Below are positions 9,119 to 17,907 of a DNA stretch of 64,000 nt, one piece after another. The notes beneath the pieces were generated by a model. It did no database searches and was not told where the DNA came from. It saw nothing but the letters and a program-made list of their open reading frames with translations. Every line of letters begins with the position of its first letter. The first letter of the stretch is position 1. A program made the position numbers and the translations under genes. Source of the stretch: Lachnospiraceae bacterium (GTDB taxonomy: Bacteria; Bacillota; Clostridia; Lachnospirales; Lachnospiraceae); NCBI GenBank assembly GCA_026169045.1, contig JAPFDH010000083.1, positions 1 to 64,000 of the forward strand, written 5' to 3'.

Positions 9119-10149
9119 CTATAATGGGCAGGGGTGATATGATATTTTTCTACGAATATTTTATAAAAATATCCCTTATTTTGGTATCCTACTTCTTCCG
9201 CAATCGCATCAATGGATTGCTTGGTATGAAGAAGAAGTTCTTTGGCTTTTAGAAGACGAAGATTTTGAAGATAGGAAGTATAGGTTAGACCAGTTTTGGA
9301 TTTAATCAAACGATTAAAATAGTCTTCCTGGAAATGAAAATGTTCGGAAAGTTCCTGAATGGAAATATTTTTTACATGCTGCTGAATGTAGGAAGTAATT
9401 TCTTCAAACAAAATCCAATTCATTTTTTGACGAAGTTCCCGGGAAAGAGAAAAATCATATCGTGTACTTAACATATGAAAAATACGCATTAACAAACCGC
9501 GGCAAATATGAGGGGATGCAAGATCATGTCGGATAAGTTCCAGAAGAAGCTGGGTCAGGCTGGCTTCCATATCTGATCTTGCGTCATCATGAGGACGGAA
9601 ATGAAGGTACTGCTGAAGATTTTTCTGTTTCATCAGTGCTGAATGGAGAAAAGCAGTGATGCGTTTTTCAGCAACATGGCTATTCATAATATCATCGAAC
9701 ATGGAATTGGCAATCCCAAAGAAGAGAATGGTAGAGGGTGATTTGTCCAGAATATCCTGATGAAGACAATTTTTATCAATAAGGCAAAGTTCCCCTTCAC
9801 GGAAAGTAATGATTTTGCCCAAAATTTTTTGAGAAAATTCACCGGAGACAATGTATGCCAATTCCAGATAATCATGGGTGTGAAGTCTGGTACATTTGCT
9901 GGGAGGAAAAGGAATCCGACATCGAAAAGGCGGATCAGCCGGTTTTAGAGAAGCCCACAAATGAGAGTCCGTACCCAGACTCCAACATAGAGCAAATAGA
10001 GGCTCTGATTTGGAAATCGGGTAGGATTTTATTTCCGGATTCAGCAAAGAAGATTGGGGAGACATGATCCAGGAAAACAACGGATCGGAATCGGAAATGA
10101 TATTAGTTTCATGACAGGAAATGGACTCACAAAGTTTCGCCAGGGACAT
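9094..10149 (-). CDS. AraC-family regulator with cupin domain
   Basis: A 351-residue protein. It has a cupin sensing domain near residues 90-160 (LHTHDYLELAYIVSGEFSQ) and an AraC HTH pair over the last 100 residues (SIDAIAEEVGYQNKGYFYKI). The start is the ATG with AGGAGG seven bases upstream; a start 24 codons earlier would lie deep in the preceding gene. Its first 23 bases overlap the end of the YitT-family gene, so the two are probably co-transcribed and translationally coupled. Ligand and targets are unknown. Confidence 0.88.
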   Translation of the reverse strand: MSLAKLCESISCHETNIISDSDPLFSWIMSPQSSLLNPEIKSYPISKSEPLFALCWSLGTDSHLWASLKPADPPFRCRIPFPPSKCTRLHTHDYLELAYIVSGEFSQKILGKIITFREGELCLIDKNCLHQDILDKSPSTILFFGIANSMFDDIMNSHVAEKRITAFLHSALMKQKNLQQYLHFRPHDDARSDMEASLTQLLLELIRHDLASPHICRGLLMRIFHMLSTRYDFSLSRELRQKMNWILFEEITSYIQQHVKNISIQELSEHFHFQEDYFNRLIKSKTGLTYTSYLQNLRLLKAKELLLHTKQSIDAIAEEVGYQNKGYFYKIFVEKYHITPAHYRKKHLTGE

Positions 10150-11041
10150 GGAATTCCTCCTCATTATTTTTCCGGTTTTTGTATTTTTTTGTAAGTGTAA
10201 ATCCGCGACCGCGTACTTCATTGACTTGGTTAATTACCATAAAAGCTTTCGGATCCAATTCCAGTACCTTTTGATTCAAACGGGGAAGTTCCCGGTGAGA
10301 AATAACCGTGAGGATAACCATACTGGTCAGATGCAGGTAACCTGTTTCTGCCTGAAGAAGCGTACAGCTGCGATCCAGTTGGGAAGTAATCATTTCACTG
10401 ATTTCTTGGTATTGCTTGCTCACAATTTTAACCTGCATTTGGGATTTTCCTGTGAGAAGAACCTTGTTTAGAACCCAGGTATAAATAATGACAAGAAGGA
10501 TTCCGTATAGGATCCGTTCTTTGTCGGAAAAAGACATCTGAAGAATTAAAATACAAAAATCAAAAAGATAAAGCATAAAGGAAACAGAAAGCCCAAATTT
10601 TTTATTGAGAATTAACGGTGGTATATCCATACCTCCGGTGGAGGCACCGGCACGGATAACGATACCGATTCCAAAACCGATCATCAAACCGGAAAATAGT
10701 ATAGCCAGTAATGTGTCATCGGTCATATTCTGAAGAAAAGGGATTCTTTGAAGGAAATCCAGACAAATGGGATAATAAAACGTACTCACAAGTGTGGTCA
10801 TTGCAAAGGTTTTTCCAAGAATCCATGCGCCAAGGAGAAACATAATAACATTAAATACTCCGACAAAATAGGCAATCGGAATGTGAAATTGATGTTGGAA
10901 AAAGAGTCCCAATCCAGTGGTGCCTCCGGACATTAGGTTATTGGGAAGTAAAAACATAACAACTGCTGAAGCATAAATTGTGTTTCCGATAATAATCAGC
11001 AGAAATTTTTGAATAGCAGGTAAAAATTTTTTTGTGTTCAT
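10127..11041 (-). CDS. YitT-family membrane protein (DUF2179)
   Basis: A 304-residue protein with about five hydrophobic helices in the first 190 residues. GRG-containing and SHRELPRL segments in the last 100 residues match the cytoplasmic DUF2179 domain of YitT proteins. AAAGGA lies ahead of the chosen ATG; an upstream ATG at 11092 lacks a ribosome site. The function of the family is not established, though it is widespread in Firmicutes. The 3' end overlaps the araC-type gene start. It is separated from prs upstream by a clear terminator, so it has its own promoter. Confidence 0.88.
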   Translation of the reverse strand: MNTKKFLPAIQKFLLIIIGNTIYASAVVMFLLPNNLMSGGTTGLGLFFQHQFHIPIAYFVGVFNVIMFLLGAWILGKTFAMTTLVSTFYYPICLDFLQRIPFLQNMTDDTLLAILFSGLMIGFGIGIVIRAGASTGGMDIPPLILNKKFGLSVSFMLYLFDFCILILQMSFSDKERILYGILLVIIYTWVLNKVLLTGKSQMQVKIVSKQYQEISEMITSQLDRSCTLLQAETGYLHLTSMVILTVISHRELPRLNQKVLELDPKAFMVINQVNEVRGRGFTLTKKYKNRKNNEEEFHVPGETL

Positions 11042-11103
11042 GAAAGTCGATATCCTTTCTCTGTATACATGGTTTATTTGGCCTGTTACCATGATAAAGC
11101 AAG

Positions 11104-11127
11104 AAAAAAGACCGCTTACGCGGTCCT
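11104..11127 (-). terminator. Terminator of prs
   Basis: On the minus strand GGACCGC-GTAA-GCGGTCT is followed by six T. It lies five bases beyond the prs stop. Confidence 0.88.
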
Positions 11128-11131
11128 TCTT

Positions 11132-12307
11132 CTATTTTTCACCGTTTTTGTATCGTTCCAAAAGGCGATTAATGCGGTCTGTCGGGATCAAAAGATCCTG
11201 AAGAGAAGAATTATGGTTCAAATTGTCAATCAAAAGTGCAATATATTTGCTTAAATCAACATTGACATAATAAGGTCTGGATAAAAGTTCCGGTGTCTGG
11301 TAAACCAGATTGGTAGTCAGAACACGATCAATGATACCTTGATCATATGCGGCATCAAACTTTGCAAGTCCGTTGGTAAATAATCCAAATGTGGAAGCGA
11401 TGAAAACCTTGGCTGCTTTGCGGCGTTTCAGTTCGCGGGCTACATCCATCATACTATCACCTGAAGAAATCATATCATCAACGATCAGGACATTTTTTCC
11501 TTCCACATTGCTGCCAAGAAATTCGTGGGCTACGATAGGATTTTTTCCGTCTACAATACGTGTATAATCACGACGCTTATAGAACATACCCACATCCATA
11601 CCAAGATAGTTGGCGAACGTAACAGCACGTCCCATACCGCCTTCGTCAGGGCTGATGATCATCATATGATCGCTGTCCAGGGAAAGATTTGGTTCTGCTC
11701 TTAAAAGTGCTTTCATAAATTGATAAATGCATGGAACATTTTCAAATCCCTTCAAAGGAATTGCATTTTGTACACGGGGATCATGGGCATCAAAGGTTAA
11801 GATGTTTTCCACTCCCATACGTGTCAGTTCCTGAAGAGCCATGGCACAGTCTAAAGATTCTCTTGCGGTGCGCTTGTGTTGTCTGCTTTCATATAAGAAA
11901 GGCATGATGACATTGATGCGGCGTGCCTTTCCGCCTACAGCAGCAATAATACGTTTCAAATCCTGAAAATGATCATCCGGTGACATATGATTGACATATC
12001 CGCTGAGAGAATATGTCAGACTGTAATTGCAAACATCAACCATGATATAGAGATCATCTCCGCGGACGGATTCATTGATGACCCCTTTGCCTTCTCCGGA
12101 ACCGAATCGAGGAGCTTTGGCATTAATCAGATAGCTGTCTCTCTGATAGCCATTAAACTGGATGGTTGTTTTGTGTTCGTTTTCACGTTCTCTTCTCCAG
12201 GTTACTAGATAGTCGTTCACTTTCTTTCCAAGAGAGCTACAGCTGTCCATGACAATAAGTCCCAGTGGTCCCACTGGAATTGTTTGCAAATGAGTTGATT
12301 GTGGCAT
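11132..12307 (-). CDS. prs: Ribose-phosphate pyrophosphokinase (PRPP synthetase)
   Basis: A 391-residue protein that makes PRPP from ribose-5-phosphate and ATP for nucleotide, histidine and NAD synthesis. It shows FGSGEGKGVI near residue 70, an ATP-region segment RQHKRTARESLDCAM near 165, and the PRPP loop VLIVDDMISSGDSMMD near 275. It is about 70 residues longer than Bacillus Prs, with extra sequence at the N-terminus and a longer C-terminus, as in a clostridial branch of the family. The ATG at 12307 is 11 bases after GGAGG; the ATG at 12325 has no ribosome site. It follows dnaI on the same strand. Confidence 0.93.
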   Translation of the reverse strand: MPQSTHLQTIPVGPLGLIVMDSCSSLGKKVNDYLVTWRRERENEHKTTIQFNGYQRDSYLINAKAPRFGSGEGKGVINESVRGDDLYIMVDVCNYSLTYSLSGYVNHMSPDDHFQDLKRIIAAVGGKARRINVIMPFLYESRQHKRTARESLDCAMALQELTRMGVENILTFDAHDPRVQNAIPLKGFENVPCIYQFMKALLRAEPNLSLDSDHMMIISPDEGGMGRAVTFANYLGMDVGMFYKRRDYTRIVDGKNPIVAHEFLGSNVEGKNVLIVDDMISSGDSMMDVARELKRRKAAKVFIASTFGLFTNGLAKFDAAYDQGIIDRVLTTNLVYQTPELLSRPYYVNVDLSKYIALLIDNLNHNSSLQDLLIPTDRINRLLERYKNGEK

Positions 12308-12375
12308 ATTTACACTTTCCTCCATTGTATTCTATGAGTAACATAGTTTTATTTTAATAATAATTTAATGGGAAG

Positions 12376-13362
12376 TCAAGCCTTCCCAAATTTTTTGATG
12401 ATTCGGATATCATCACCAAACAGTGTGATAATTTCATAATTACTCAGAATTCTGGATGCGATTCGTTCCGAATACAGATCGCGGATTTCACCCGGTTTTA
12501 GATTCGTAGAGATAATGGTTCCTTTTTTCCGGCCATATCGTTCATTGATGCAGTAAAATAGTTTACTGACAGTAAAAGAATTGGCACGTTCCGTTCCAAG
12601 ATCGTCTATGATTAAAATATCACTGTCCAAGATATAGTGGTCAATTTCATCGGAAGCTTCCTCTTCATAGGAAAAACAACCACGGGAAAATATATTAAAC
12701 AATTCAGTGGCAGTAAGATATACGACAGAATAGCACTGTTCAATCATAGCTTTGGCGATACAATTGGAGAGAAAAGTTTTCCCAACTCCGGTTGTTCCGG
12801 TAAACATAATGTTTTGACCACTTTCAGGATAATTCCGGACAAAATTCAGGCAACGTTCTAAAACGGATTTCATGTAATTTTGTGTGCTCTGGCCAAGGGT
12901 AGCATCATAATTGGGAGAATAGTAATTTAGCGAAAATGTTTCGAAGTTCTCTTTTTGTAAAACATCCCGTATATTGGATTGATCATATAAAAGGTTGACG
13001 GCTGCCTGTTGAAAGCAGTGGCATTTCTGTGCACCAATATACCCGGTATCCTTACAATCCGGGCAGTGATAATGCATTTCCATATAATCCAAAGGAAGAT
13101 TCAGGGATTTCAGAATAGTTATTCTCTCTTCCTTTCGTTGCTGAATGGTATTTTTTAGGATTTCAGAATCCTTTTCTTTTCCCATGATACGCGAACGCGC
13201 ACGGGAAGCAGAAAAAGTACTGATTTCTTCATCAATTTGTTTTAATCTTGGAGAGAGAGAATAGGCATGCTCAACCCTGAGCTTTTGTTCATGCCGATTT
13301 TCCAGCTGCCTGCGGTTGTAAGCACGCATAAGAATATCATATTGAGAATTTTTTAAAGGCAT
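12376..13362 (-). CDS. dnaI: DnaI/DnaC-like helicase loader ATPase
   Basis: A 328-residue AAA+ protein. It has a coiled N-terminal helicase-binding region, a zinc-finger segment CPDCKDTGYIGAQKCHC near residues 97-113, Walker A GTTGVGKT near 190 and Walker B ILIIDDLGTE near 250. The family loads the replicative helicase DnaB/DnaC at the origin. It lies 20 bases after dnaD, which fits one replication-restart operon. The stop codon lies within a short hairpin (GGGAAG/CTTCCC) that could act as a weak terminator. Confidence 0.9.
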   Translation of the reverse strand: MPLKNSQYDILMRAYNRRQLENRHEQKLRVEHAYSLSPRLKQIDEEISTFSASRARSRIMGKEKDSEILKNTIQQRKEERITILKSLNLPLDYMEMHYHCPDCKDTGYIGAQKCHCFQQAAVNLLYDQSNIRDVLQKENFETFSLNYYSPNYDATLGQSTQNYMKSVLERCLNFVRNYPESGQNIMFTGTTGVGKTFLSNCIAKAMIEQCYSVVYLTATELFNIFSRGCFSYEEEASDEIDHYILDSDILIIDDLGTERANSFTVSKLFYCINERYGRKKGTIISTNLKPGEIRDLYSERIASRILSNYEIITLFGDDIRIIKKFGKA

Positions 13363-13382
13363 AGGAAGATTCCTTTCTTTTT

Positions 13383-14504
13383 TTATGACTTGCGGTAACC
13401 ATAATAATTGGCAACTAACTGGTCATAGTCTGTACTGCGCTGTTCAAAGTTGTGGAATTGGTTGGAAGGTTTTTGGGCTTTCGTTCCTTCGGCTTTTTTC
13501 TTGTTTACTTTCATTTGGTGTTCCAAGTCATATTTTTCCACATCAGCAGGTGTGGCAACACCGGATTTCTTCCAGGAAGATAAGATACGATCCGCATACT
13601 CAAAACTGGGATTATGAGTAATACCTATTGTTTTGTCACAGGCCAGTATGATCATTTCCTGAGAAAAACCATAGGTGTTGATCCATTTTTGTATATAATT
13701 TGCCTCTTTAGTTCCGGGGACACGGTCGCTTAATCCGAAAGACTTCATAACAGCGTAAGTGACTTTGGTGCGGACAGCAGCATAATCTTTAATCTCTGAA
13801 ACTGTGGTAAATCCCATACTATGCCAATTTAAGGCTACGGCTTCCAAATATTTCAGACTGGAATTGCCTTGTTCCACACAATACTCCAACAGATATTCTA
13901 TGATTTCATAGGAGTGATTAAATTGGAGATACCAATATCCCAGAATGTCGCAATCGGTGGGACGGAATGTCTTTTTCAGGTAAGCTTGTGCCAAGAATAA
14001 TAATTCAGAAAAGGCGTTATCATTGGATAAAGAGGACAAGTCATTTGGTGATATTCCCGATTGTTTTTGCTGTATTGCAGACGGAGGAATCGTTTTTTCG
14101 GAAGAAGGAAGCGGACAGGCATTTGAAGTCTCTGTATAAGATACTTTTTCTTCCGATGAAGGAAGGGGGGGAACCGGTTCGGCAGAAGAAGGTTCTTGGC
14201 TGACAGCGCCATCATCAATCATGGTGATATCTGTCAATATCCGATCTGAAGTGAAGGAAAGACGAAGAAGTCCCAGCTGCTCCCAATAACTTAGAGCACG
14301 AATGACATCTTTTTCTGTTAAATCAAACCGATCAGCCATATGAGACACGGTTATGGGAATATTTGGGTGATTTAAAGCGCGGAGAAGATATAAATAAATT
14401 TTTACATATTCTCCGTTGGCGGAAGGCATATGAACATCAATAAAACTGCCTGGAACCATAACCACATCCATTTTCATTTGATTATGTAATTGTAGTGTTG
14501 CCAT
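13383..14504 (-). CDS. dnaD: DnaD-domain replication initiation protein
   Basis: A 373-residue protein. It has a winged-helix N-terminal part (residues 25-105), a low-complexity Pro/Ser/Glu linker (about 110-160), a DnaD domain, and YADRILSSWKKSG near 300-313, the conserved C-terminal DnaD motif. It acts with dnaI in primosome assembly and origin remodelling. The second ATG is preferred, because GGAG lies nine bases upstream of it and only three from the first. It is the first gene of the dnaD-dnaI operon, downstream of a DnaA-box-like cluster. Confidence 0.88.
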   Translation of the reverse strand: MATLQLHNQMKMDVVMVPGSFIDVHMPSANGEYVKIYLYLLRALNHPNIPITVSHMADRFDLTEKDVIRALSYWEQLGLLRLSFTSDRILTDITMIDDGAVSQEPSSAEPVPPLPSSEEKVSYTETSNACPLPSSEKTIPPSAIQQKQSGISPNDLSSLSNDNAFSELLFLAQAYLKKTFRPTDCDILGYWYLQFNHSYEIIEYLLEYCVEQGNSSLKYLEAVALNWHSMGFTTVSEIKDYAAVRTKVTYAVMKSFGLSDRVPGTKEANYIQKWINTYGFSQEMIILACDKTIGITHNPSFEYADRILSSWKKSGVATPADVEKYDLEHQMKVNKKKAEGTKAQKPSNQFHNFEQRSTDYDQLVANYYGYRKS

Positions 14505-14639
14505 GATCATTTACTCCATTCCTTATTTAATCAAAAAGGAAGCGGTCATACTTATTTCTTCCTGTTGTTTAAGGACGTCATTTGAGATAAGGGGAGACGA
14601 AAGAAAATGAGAAAGTACACCGATTCTTATTTTGCCACA

Positions 14640-14648
14640 AGTATAGCA
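14640..14648 (-). promoter_or_regulatory. Extended -10 promoter for dnaD-dnaI
   Basis: On the minus strand TGCTATACT forms an extended -10, with TATACT at 14640-14645. No good -35 is present. It lies about 135 bases before the dnaD start and 60 bases downstream of the tandem DnaA-box-like sites, so DnaA could control it. Confidence 0.5.
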
Positions 14649-14704
14649 CAAATTGTAGTAATTGAAAATAGCGTTGCTCATTGGGGACCTGGGGAAAAAA
14701 AAAA

Positions 14705-14731
14705 TGTGGAAAATGTGGAAAGTGTGGATAA
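14705..14731. promoter_or_regulatory. Three abutting DnaA-box-like 9-mers
   Basis: The plus strand reads TGTGGAAAA, TGTGGAAAG and TGTGGATAA without any gap. Their complements are TTTTCCACA, CTTTCCACA and TTATCCACA; the last is the perfect DnaA box. Head-to-tail repetition at exactly 9 bases is unlikely by chance. The cluster lies upstream of dnaD-dnaI. Confidence 0.65.
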
Positions 14732-14843
14732 GTATGAAAAACCGATGAAACGAAATGTCGAATTGTGTCGAAAAATTCGTGAAAATAAAGGAAAAAACGA
14801 GGTTTTGTAAGGTATATGAAAACAATATTGTTTTTGAAAAAGA

Positions 14844-14889
14844 AATCCACATAATTATCATAGAAAAATAGTTGATAATTATGTGGATT
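14844..14889 (-). terminator. 17-bp perfect hairpin after murC, built of box-like sequence
   Basis: AATCCACATAATTATCA at 14844-14860 is perfectly complementary to 14873-14889, with a 12-base loop. Read on the minus strand it follows the murC stop by about ten bases and is trailed by a T-rich run, so it may terminate murC. Its arms contain TCCACA cores, so it may also bind DnaA. Confidence 0.55.
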
Positions 14890-14899
14890 ATGTGGATAA
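14882..14899. promoter_or_regulatory. Two abutting DnaA-box-like 9-mers beside the murC stop
   Basis: TGTGGATTA and TGTGGATAA abut exactly. The second is the complement of the perfect box TTATCCACA. They lie immediately beside the murC stop codon (14900-14902). Confidence 0.6.
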
Positions 14900-16297
14900 C
14901 TAGTTGCCTAGTACCGATTCTCCAACTTTTACAATATCTCCGGCACCCATAGTTATCAACAAGTCACCGTTGATACAATTTTCCAATAGAAAATTTTCAA
15001 TTTCATCAAAAGTAGAAAAATAATGGCAGTGGCAGCCGTTATTTTGTATTTTTTCCTTCAGATCATTGGAACTGATTCCAAGATTATCGGTTTCTCTTGC
15101 CGCATAGATATCAGCTAAGACTACTTCGTCAGCCAGAGAAAGGGCAGCAGCAAAGTCATCCATCAATGCCTTTGTACGGGAGTATGTATGAGGCTGGAAA
15201 ACACACCAGATTTTTCGATGCGGATAATTTTTTGCCGCAGTTAAAGTGGCTGTGATCTCCTGAGGATGATGGGCATAATCATCGATTATAGTGACACCAC
15301 CAATTTCTCCCTTTTTTTCAAAACGGCGGTTTGTGCCTTTAAATTTAGAGAGACCCAGGCAGATGGTTTCCATTGGAATATTCATACGGAGGCATAATGC
15401 AATAGCGGCTAATGCATTATATACATTATGAATACCAGGTACCGATAAGGTTATCGTACCCAGATTTTCTTTCTTGTGTTCTTGTGTTCTGTGAATCAGA
15501 GAAAAAGTTGCACAGGCGAATTCATTAAAGTGGATGGAATCAGCACTGTAATCGTTCTCATCACATGAGGTTCCGACTTTTATGATATGACATGGCAGGT
15601 CTTTGGTAAGCACATCCACATCTTTAATATCTCCATTGATAATCAGGGTTCCGTTTTCATTTAGCTTTTCCATATAGAGACGGAAGGAATGACGGATATC
15701 ATCAATATCTTTAAAGAAATCCAGATGATCTGCTTCTATATTTAAGATGACTTCCATATTGGGGCAGAAAGATAAAAAGCTATTGGTGTACTCACAGGCT
15801 TCTGTGACAAATACATCAGAGGATCCCACGCGGATATTTCCTCCTATAGCTGGCATAATTCCTCCAACGGAGATGGTAGGATCCATATCGGTTTCCAAAA
15901 GAATTTGAGTTACCATAGAAGTTGTGGTGGTTTTTCCATGAGTTCCGGCAATACCGACAGAAATCCGATAATTCGCCATGATCTGTCCAAGTAATTCTGC
16001 CCGTGTAAGGAGTGGAATATTTTTTTCGGAAGCGGCTTCATATTCCGGATTATCCGGATGTACCGCAGCAGTATAGACAACGACATCAATGGTTTCTGTG
16101 ATATGTTCTTTTTTCTGACCGTAAAATATTGTGGCGCCCTTTGCGGAAAGATGACTGGTTAATGGAGATTCTTTTGAATCGGATCCTGATACATGAAACC
16201 CTTCCTGAAGAAGAATTTCAGCAAGTCCGCTCATACTGATTCCGCCAATTCCGATAAAATGAATGTTGCATGGTTGATTAAAATTTATCTGATACAT
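14900..16297 (-). CDS. murC: UDP-N-acetylmuramate--L-alanine ligase
   Basis: A 465-residue Mur ligase that adds L-Ala to UDP-MurNAc in peptidoglycan precursor synthesis in the cytoplasm. It opens with a nucleotide-binding segment (HFIGIGGISMSGLAEIL). It carries the ATP loop GTHGKTTTT near residue 117, EACEYTNSF near 165 and DDYAHHPQEI near 340, all typical of MurC. AAGGGG lies ahead of the ATG. It is transcribed alone from a good promoter. Confidence 0.96.
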   Translation of the reverse strand: MYQINFNQPCNIHFIGIGGISMSGLAEILLQEGFHVSGSDSKESPLTSHLSAKGATIFYGQKKEHITETIDVVVYTAAVHPDNPEYEAASEKNIPLLTRAELLGQIMANYRISVGIAGTHGKTTTTSMVTQILLETDMDPTISVGGIMPAIGGNIRVGSSDVFVTEACEYTNSFLSFCPNMEVILNIEADHLDFFKDIDDIRHSFRLYMEKLNENGTLIINGDIKDVDVLTKDLPCHIIKVGTSCDENDYSADSIHFNEFACATFSLIHRTQEHKKENLGTITLSVPGIHNVYNALAAIALCLRMNIPMETICLGLSKFKGTNRRFEKKGEIGGVTIIDDYAHHPQEITATLTAAKNYPHRKIWCVFQPHTYSRTKALMDDFAAALSLADEVVLADIYAARETDNLGISSNDLKEKIQNNGCHCHYFSTFDEIENFLLENCINGDLLITMGAGDIVKVGESVLGN

Positions 16298-16339
16298 AGA
16301 TTGTGTTCCCCTTTTTATTTGAATTTATCCATCATTTTT

Positions 16340-16368
16340 ATTATAGCGCATAATAGTTAAAATGTAAA
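16340..16368 (-). promoter_or_regulatory. murC promoter
   Basis: On the minus strand TTTACA and TATAAT are spaced 17 bases apart, about 45 bases before the murC start. Confidence 0.7.
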
Positions 16369-16573
16369 AGGTATTCTTAGTAAGGATGGTCAACAGTCGG
16401 AACACTTTTGTGTGTTTTAGAAAATTTTTTAAAATGGATTTTGCTTATGTAAAGAAAAAGTAAAAAAATTTGATTTTCAAAACACAATATTTCAAAATTA
16501 GGAAAAATCAAACAAAAATTCGTGAAAAATGTTGGAACATGTCAATAAAATTTAAAATAAATTATGCAAAACA

Positions 16574-16602
16574 TTCACATTTTATAAAAAATATGCTATA
16601 AT
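16574..16602 (+). promoter_or_regulatory. glgC-glgD promoter
   Basis: TTCACA (16574-16579), a 17-base spacer and TATAAT (16597-16602) with an upstream TG (TGCTATAAT). This is one of the better promoters in the window. Confidence 0.75.
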
Positions 16603-16635
16603 ATCTCTAACATTATGAGAGACAGGGGTGATTAC

Positions 16636-17907
16636 GTGATTAAGAAAGAAATGATTGCGATGTTGTTAGCTGGTGGACAGGGAAGCCGTCTTGGTGTATT
16701 GACATCAAAGGTAGCTAAGCCAGCCGTTGCATTCGCCGGTAAGTACCGAATAATAGATTTCCCATTAAGTAACTGTATTAATTCCGGTGTAGATACTGTC
16801 GGTGTTCTGACGCAGTATCAGCCACTTCGGCTGAATACCCATATCGGAATTGGTATTCCTTGGGATCTTGACCGTAACAGAGGTGGTGTGACAATACTTT
16901 CTCCGTATGAGAGAAGTGGTAACAGTGACTGGTATACGGGCACAGCCAATGCAATTTATCAGAATATTAATTATATTGACAGCTATAATCCGGACTATGT
17001 ATTGATCCTCGGTGGAGACCATATTTATAAGATGGATTATGAGGTGATGTTGGATTATCACAAATCCAATAACGCAGATGTGACTATGGCAGCCATGCCG
17101 GTTCCGATTGAGGAAGCCAGCCGTTTCGGAATTTTAATTACAGATGAAACAGGAAGAATTACAGATTTTGAAGAAAAACCTGCCCATCCGAGAAGCAATT
17201 TGGCATCTATGGGTATTTATATCTTTACATGGTCTGTGCTTCGTGAGGCTTTGATTAAAAATGCTAATATTGCAAATTGCGATTTTGGTATGCATGTAAT
17301 TCCATATTGTCACCAGAAGGGAGAACGCATTTTCTGTTACGAATATACAGGATATTGGAAAGATGTTGGAACATTAGGATCTTACTGGGAAGCAAATATG
17401 GAGTTGATTGATATTGTCCCGGTCTTCAATTTATATGAAGAATATTGGAAAATATATACAAAATCATATTCCATGCCACCTCAGTATGTGGCACCGAATG
17501 CAGTTGTTGAGAGATGTATTATTGGCGAGGGTGCTGAAATTTACGGCGAATTGTATAATTCGGTGGTAGGACCAGGTGTCATGATAGAAGATGGGGCTGT
17601 TGTAAAAGATTCGATTATTATGGGAAATGTAAAGATTGGTAAGGGAACCAAAATTACAAAGGCTATCATTGCAGAAGATACCGTGGTTGGTGAAAACTGT
17701 GAATTGGGTGTCGGTGAATATGCAGAGAGTCAGTACAATAAGAAAGTATATGCATTTGATCTGGTTACGATAGGAGAAAATTCTGTCATCCCGTCAGGAG
17801 TAAAGATCGGAAAAAATACAGCGATTTCTGGAGTTACGGAACTGAACGATTATCCAAACAAAGAATTGGCAAGCGGTGGTTACATCATTAAGGGAGGTGA
17901 GGCATAA
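16636..17907 (+). CDS. glgC: Glucose-1-phosphate adenylyltransferase
   Basis: A 423-residue enzyme making ADP-glucose from glucose-1-phosphate and ATP, the committed step of glycogen synthesis. It starts with [14 protein letters not shown], followed by [11 protein letters not shown]. It has a left-handed beta-helix tail rich in hexapeptide repeats (residues 290-400). The start is GTG, with AGGGGTG just upstream and the family-typical residues right after it. An ATG at 16615 has no ribosome site and would add seven atypical residues. The TAA overlaps the glgD start by one base (TAATG), so the subunits are translationally coupled. Confidence 0.95.
   Translation: MIKKEMIAMLLAGGQGSRLGVLTSKVAKPAVAFAGKYRIIDFPLSNCINSGVDTVGVLTQYQPLRLNTHIGIGIPWDLDRNRGGVTILSPYERSGNSDWYTGTANAIYQNINYIDSYNPDYVLILGGDHIYKMDYEVMLDYHKSNNADVTMAAMPVPIEEASRFGILITDETGRITDFEEKPAHPRSNLASMGIYIFTWSVLREALIKNANIANCDFGMHVIPYCHQKGERIFCYEYTGYWKDVGTLGSYWEANMELIDIVPVFNLYEEYWKIYTKSYSMPPQYVAPNAVVERCIIGEGAEIYGELYNSVVGPGVMIEDGAVVKDSIIMGNVKIGKGTKITKAIIAEDTVVGENCELGVGEYAESQYNKKVYAFDLVTIGENSVIPSGVKIGKNTAISGVTELNDYPNKELASGGYIIKGGEA

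Larger units (their letters stand above)
14511..14899. other. AT-rich intergenic region with DnaA-box clusters
   Basis: This gap of about 390 bases between dnaD and murC is AT-rich. It holds the dnaD promoter, two tandem groups of DnaA-box-like 9-mers (14705-14731 and 14882-14899) and a long hairpin (14844-14889). I see no convincing gene. It is not the usual oriC, since no dnaA, dnaN or rpmH is nearby. Confidence 0.6.
16298..16635. other. AT-rich divergent region between murC and glgC
   Basis: Roughly 340 bases hold the murC promoter (minus) and the glgC promoter (plus). Between them is A/T-rich sequence with no open frame I can support and no clear operator. Confidence 0.6.

Noticed and set aside
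14523-14861. A minus-strand frame of about 112 codons rich in Phe and Ser
   Set aside because: It covers the DnaA-box region and promoter, has skewed composition and no ribosome site. It is a shadow of AT-rich non-coding sequence.
14511-14899. Chromosomal replication origin (oriC)
   Set aside because: DnaA-box-like sites are present but dnaA, dnaN, recF and rpmH are not. A regulatory cluster is more likely.
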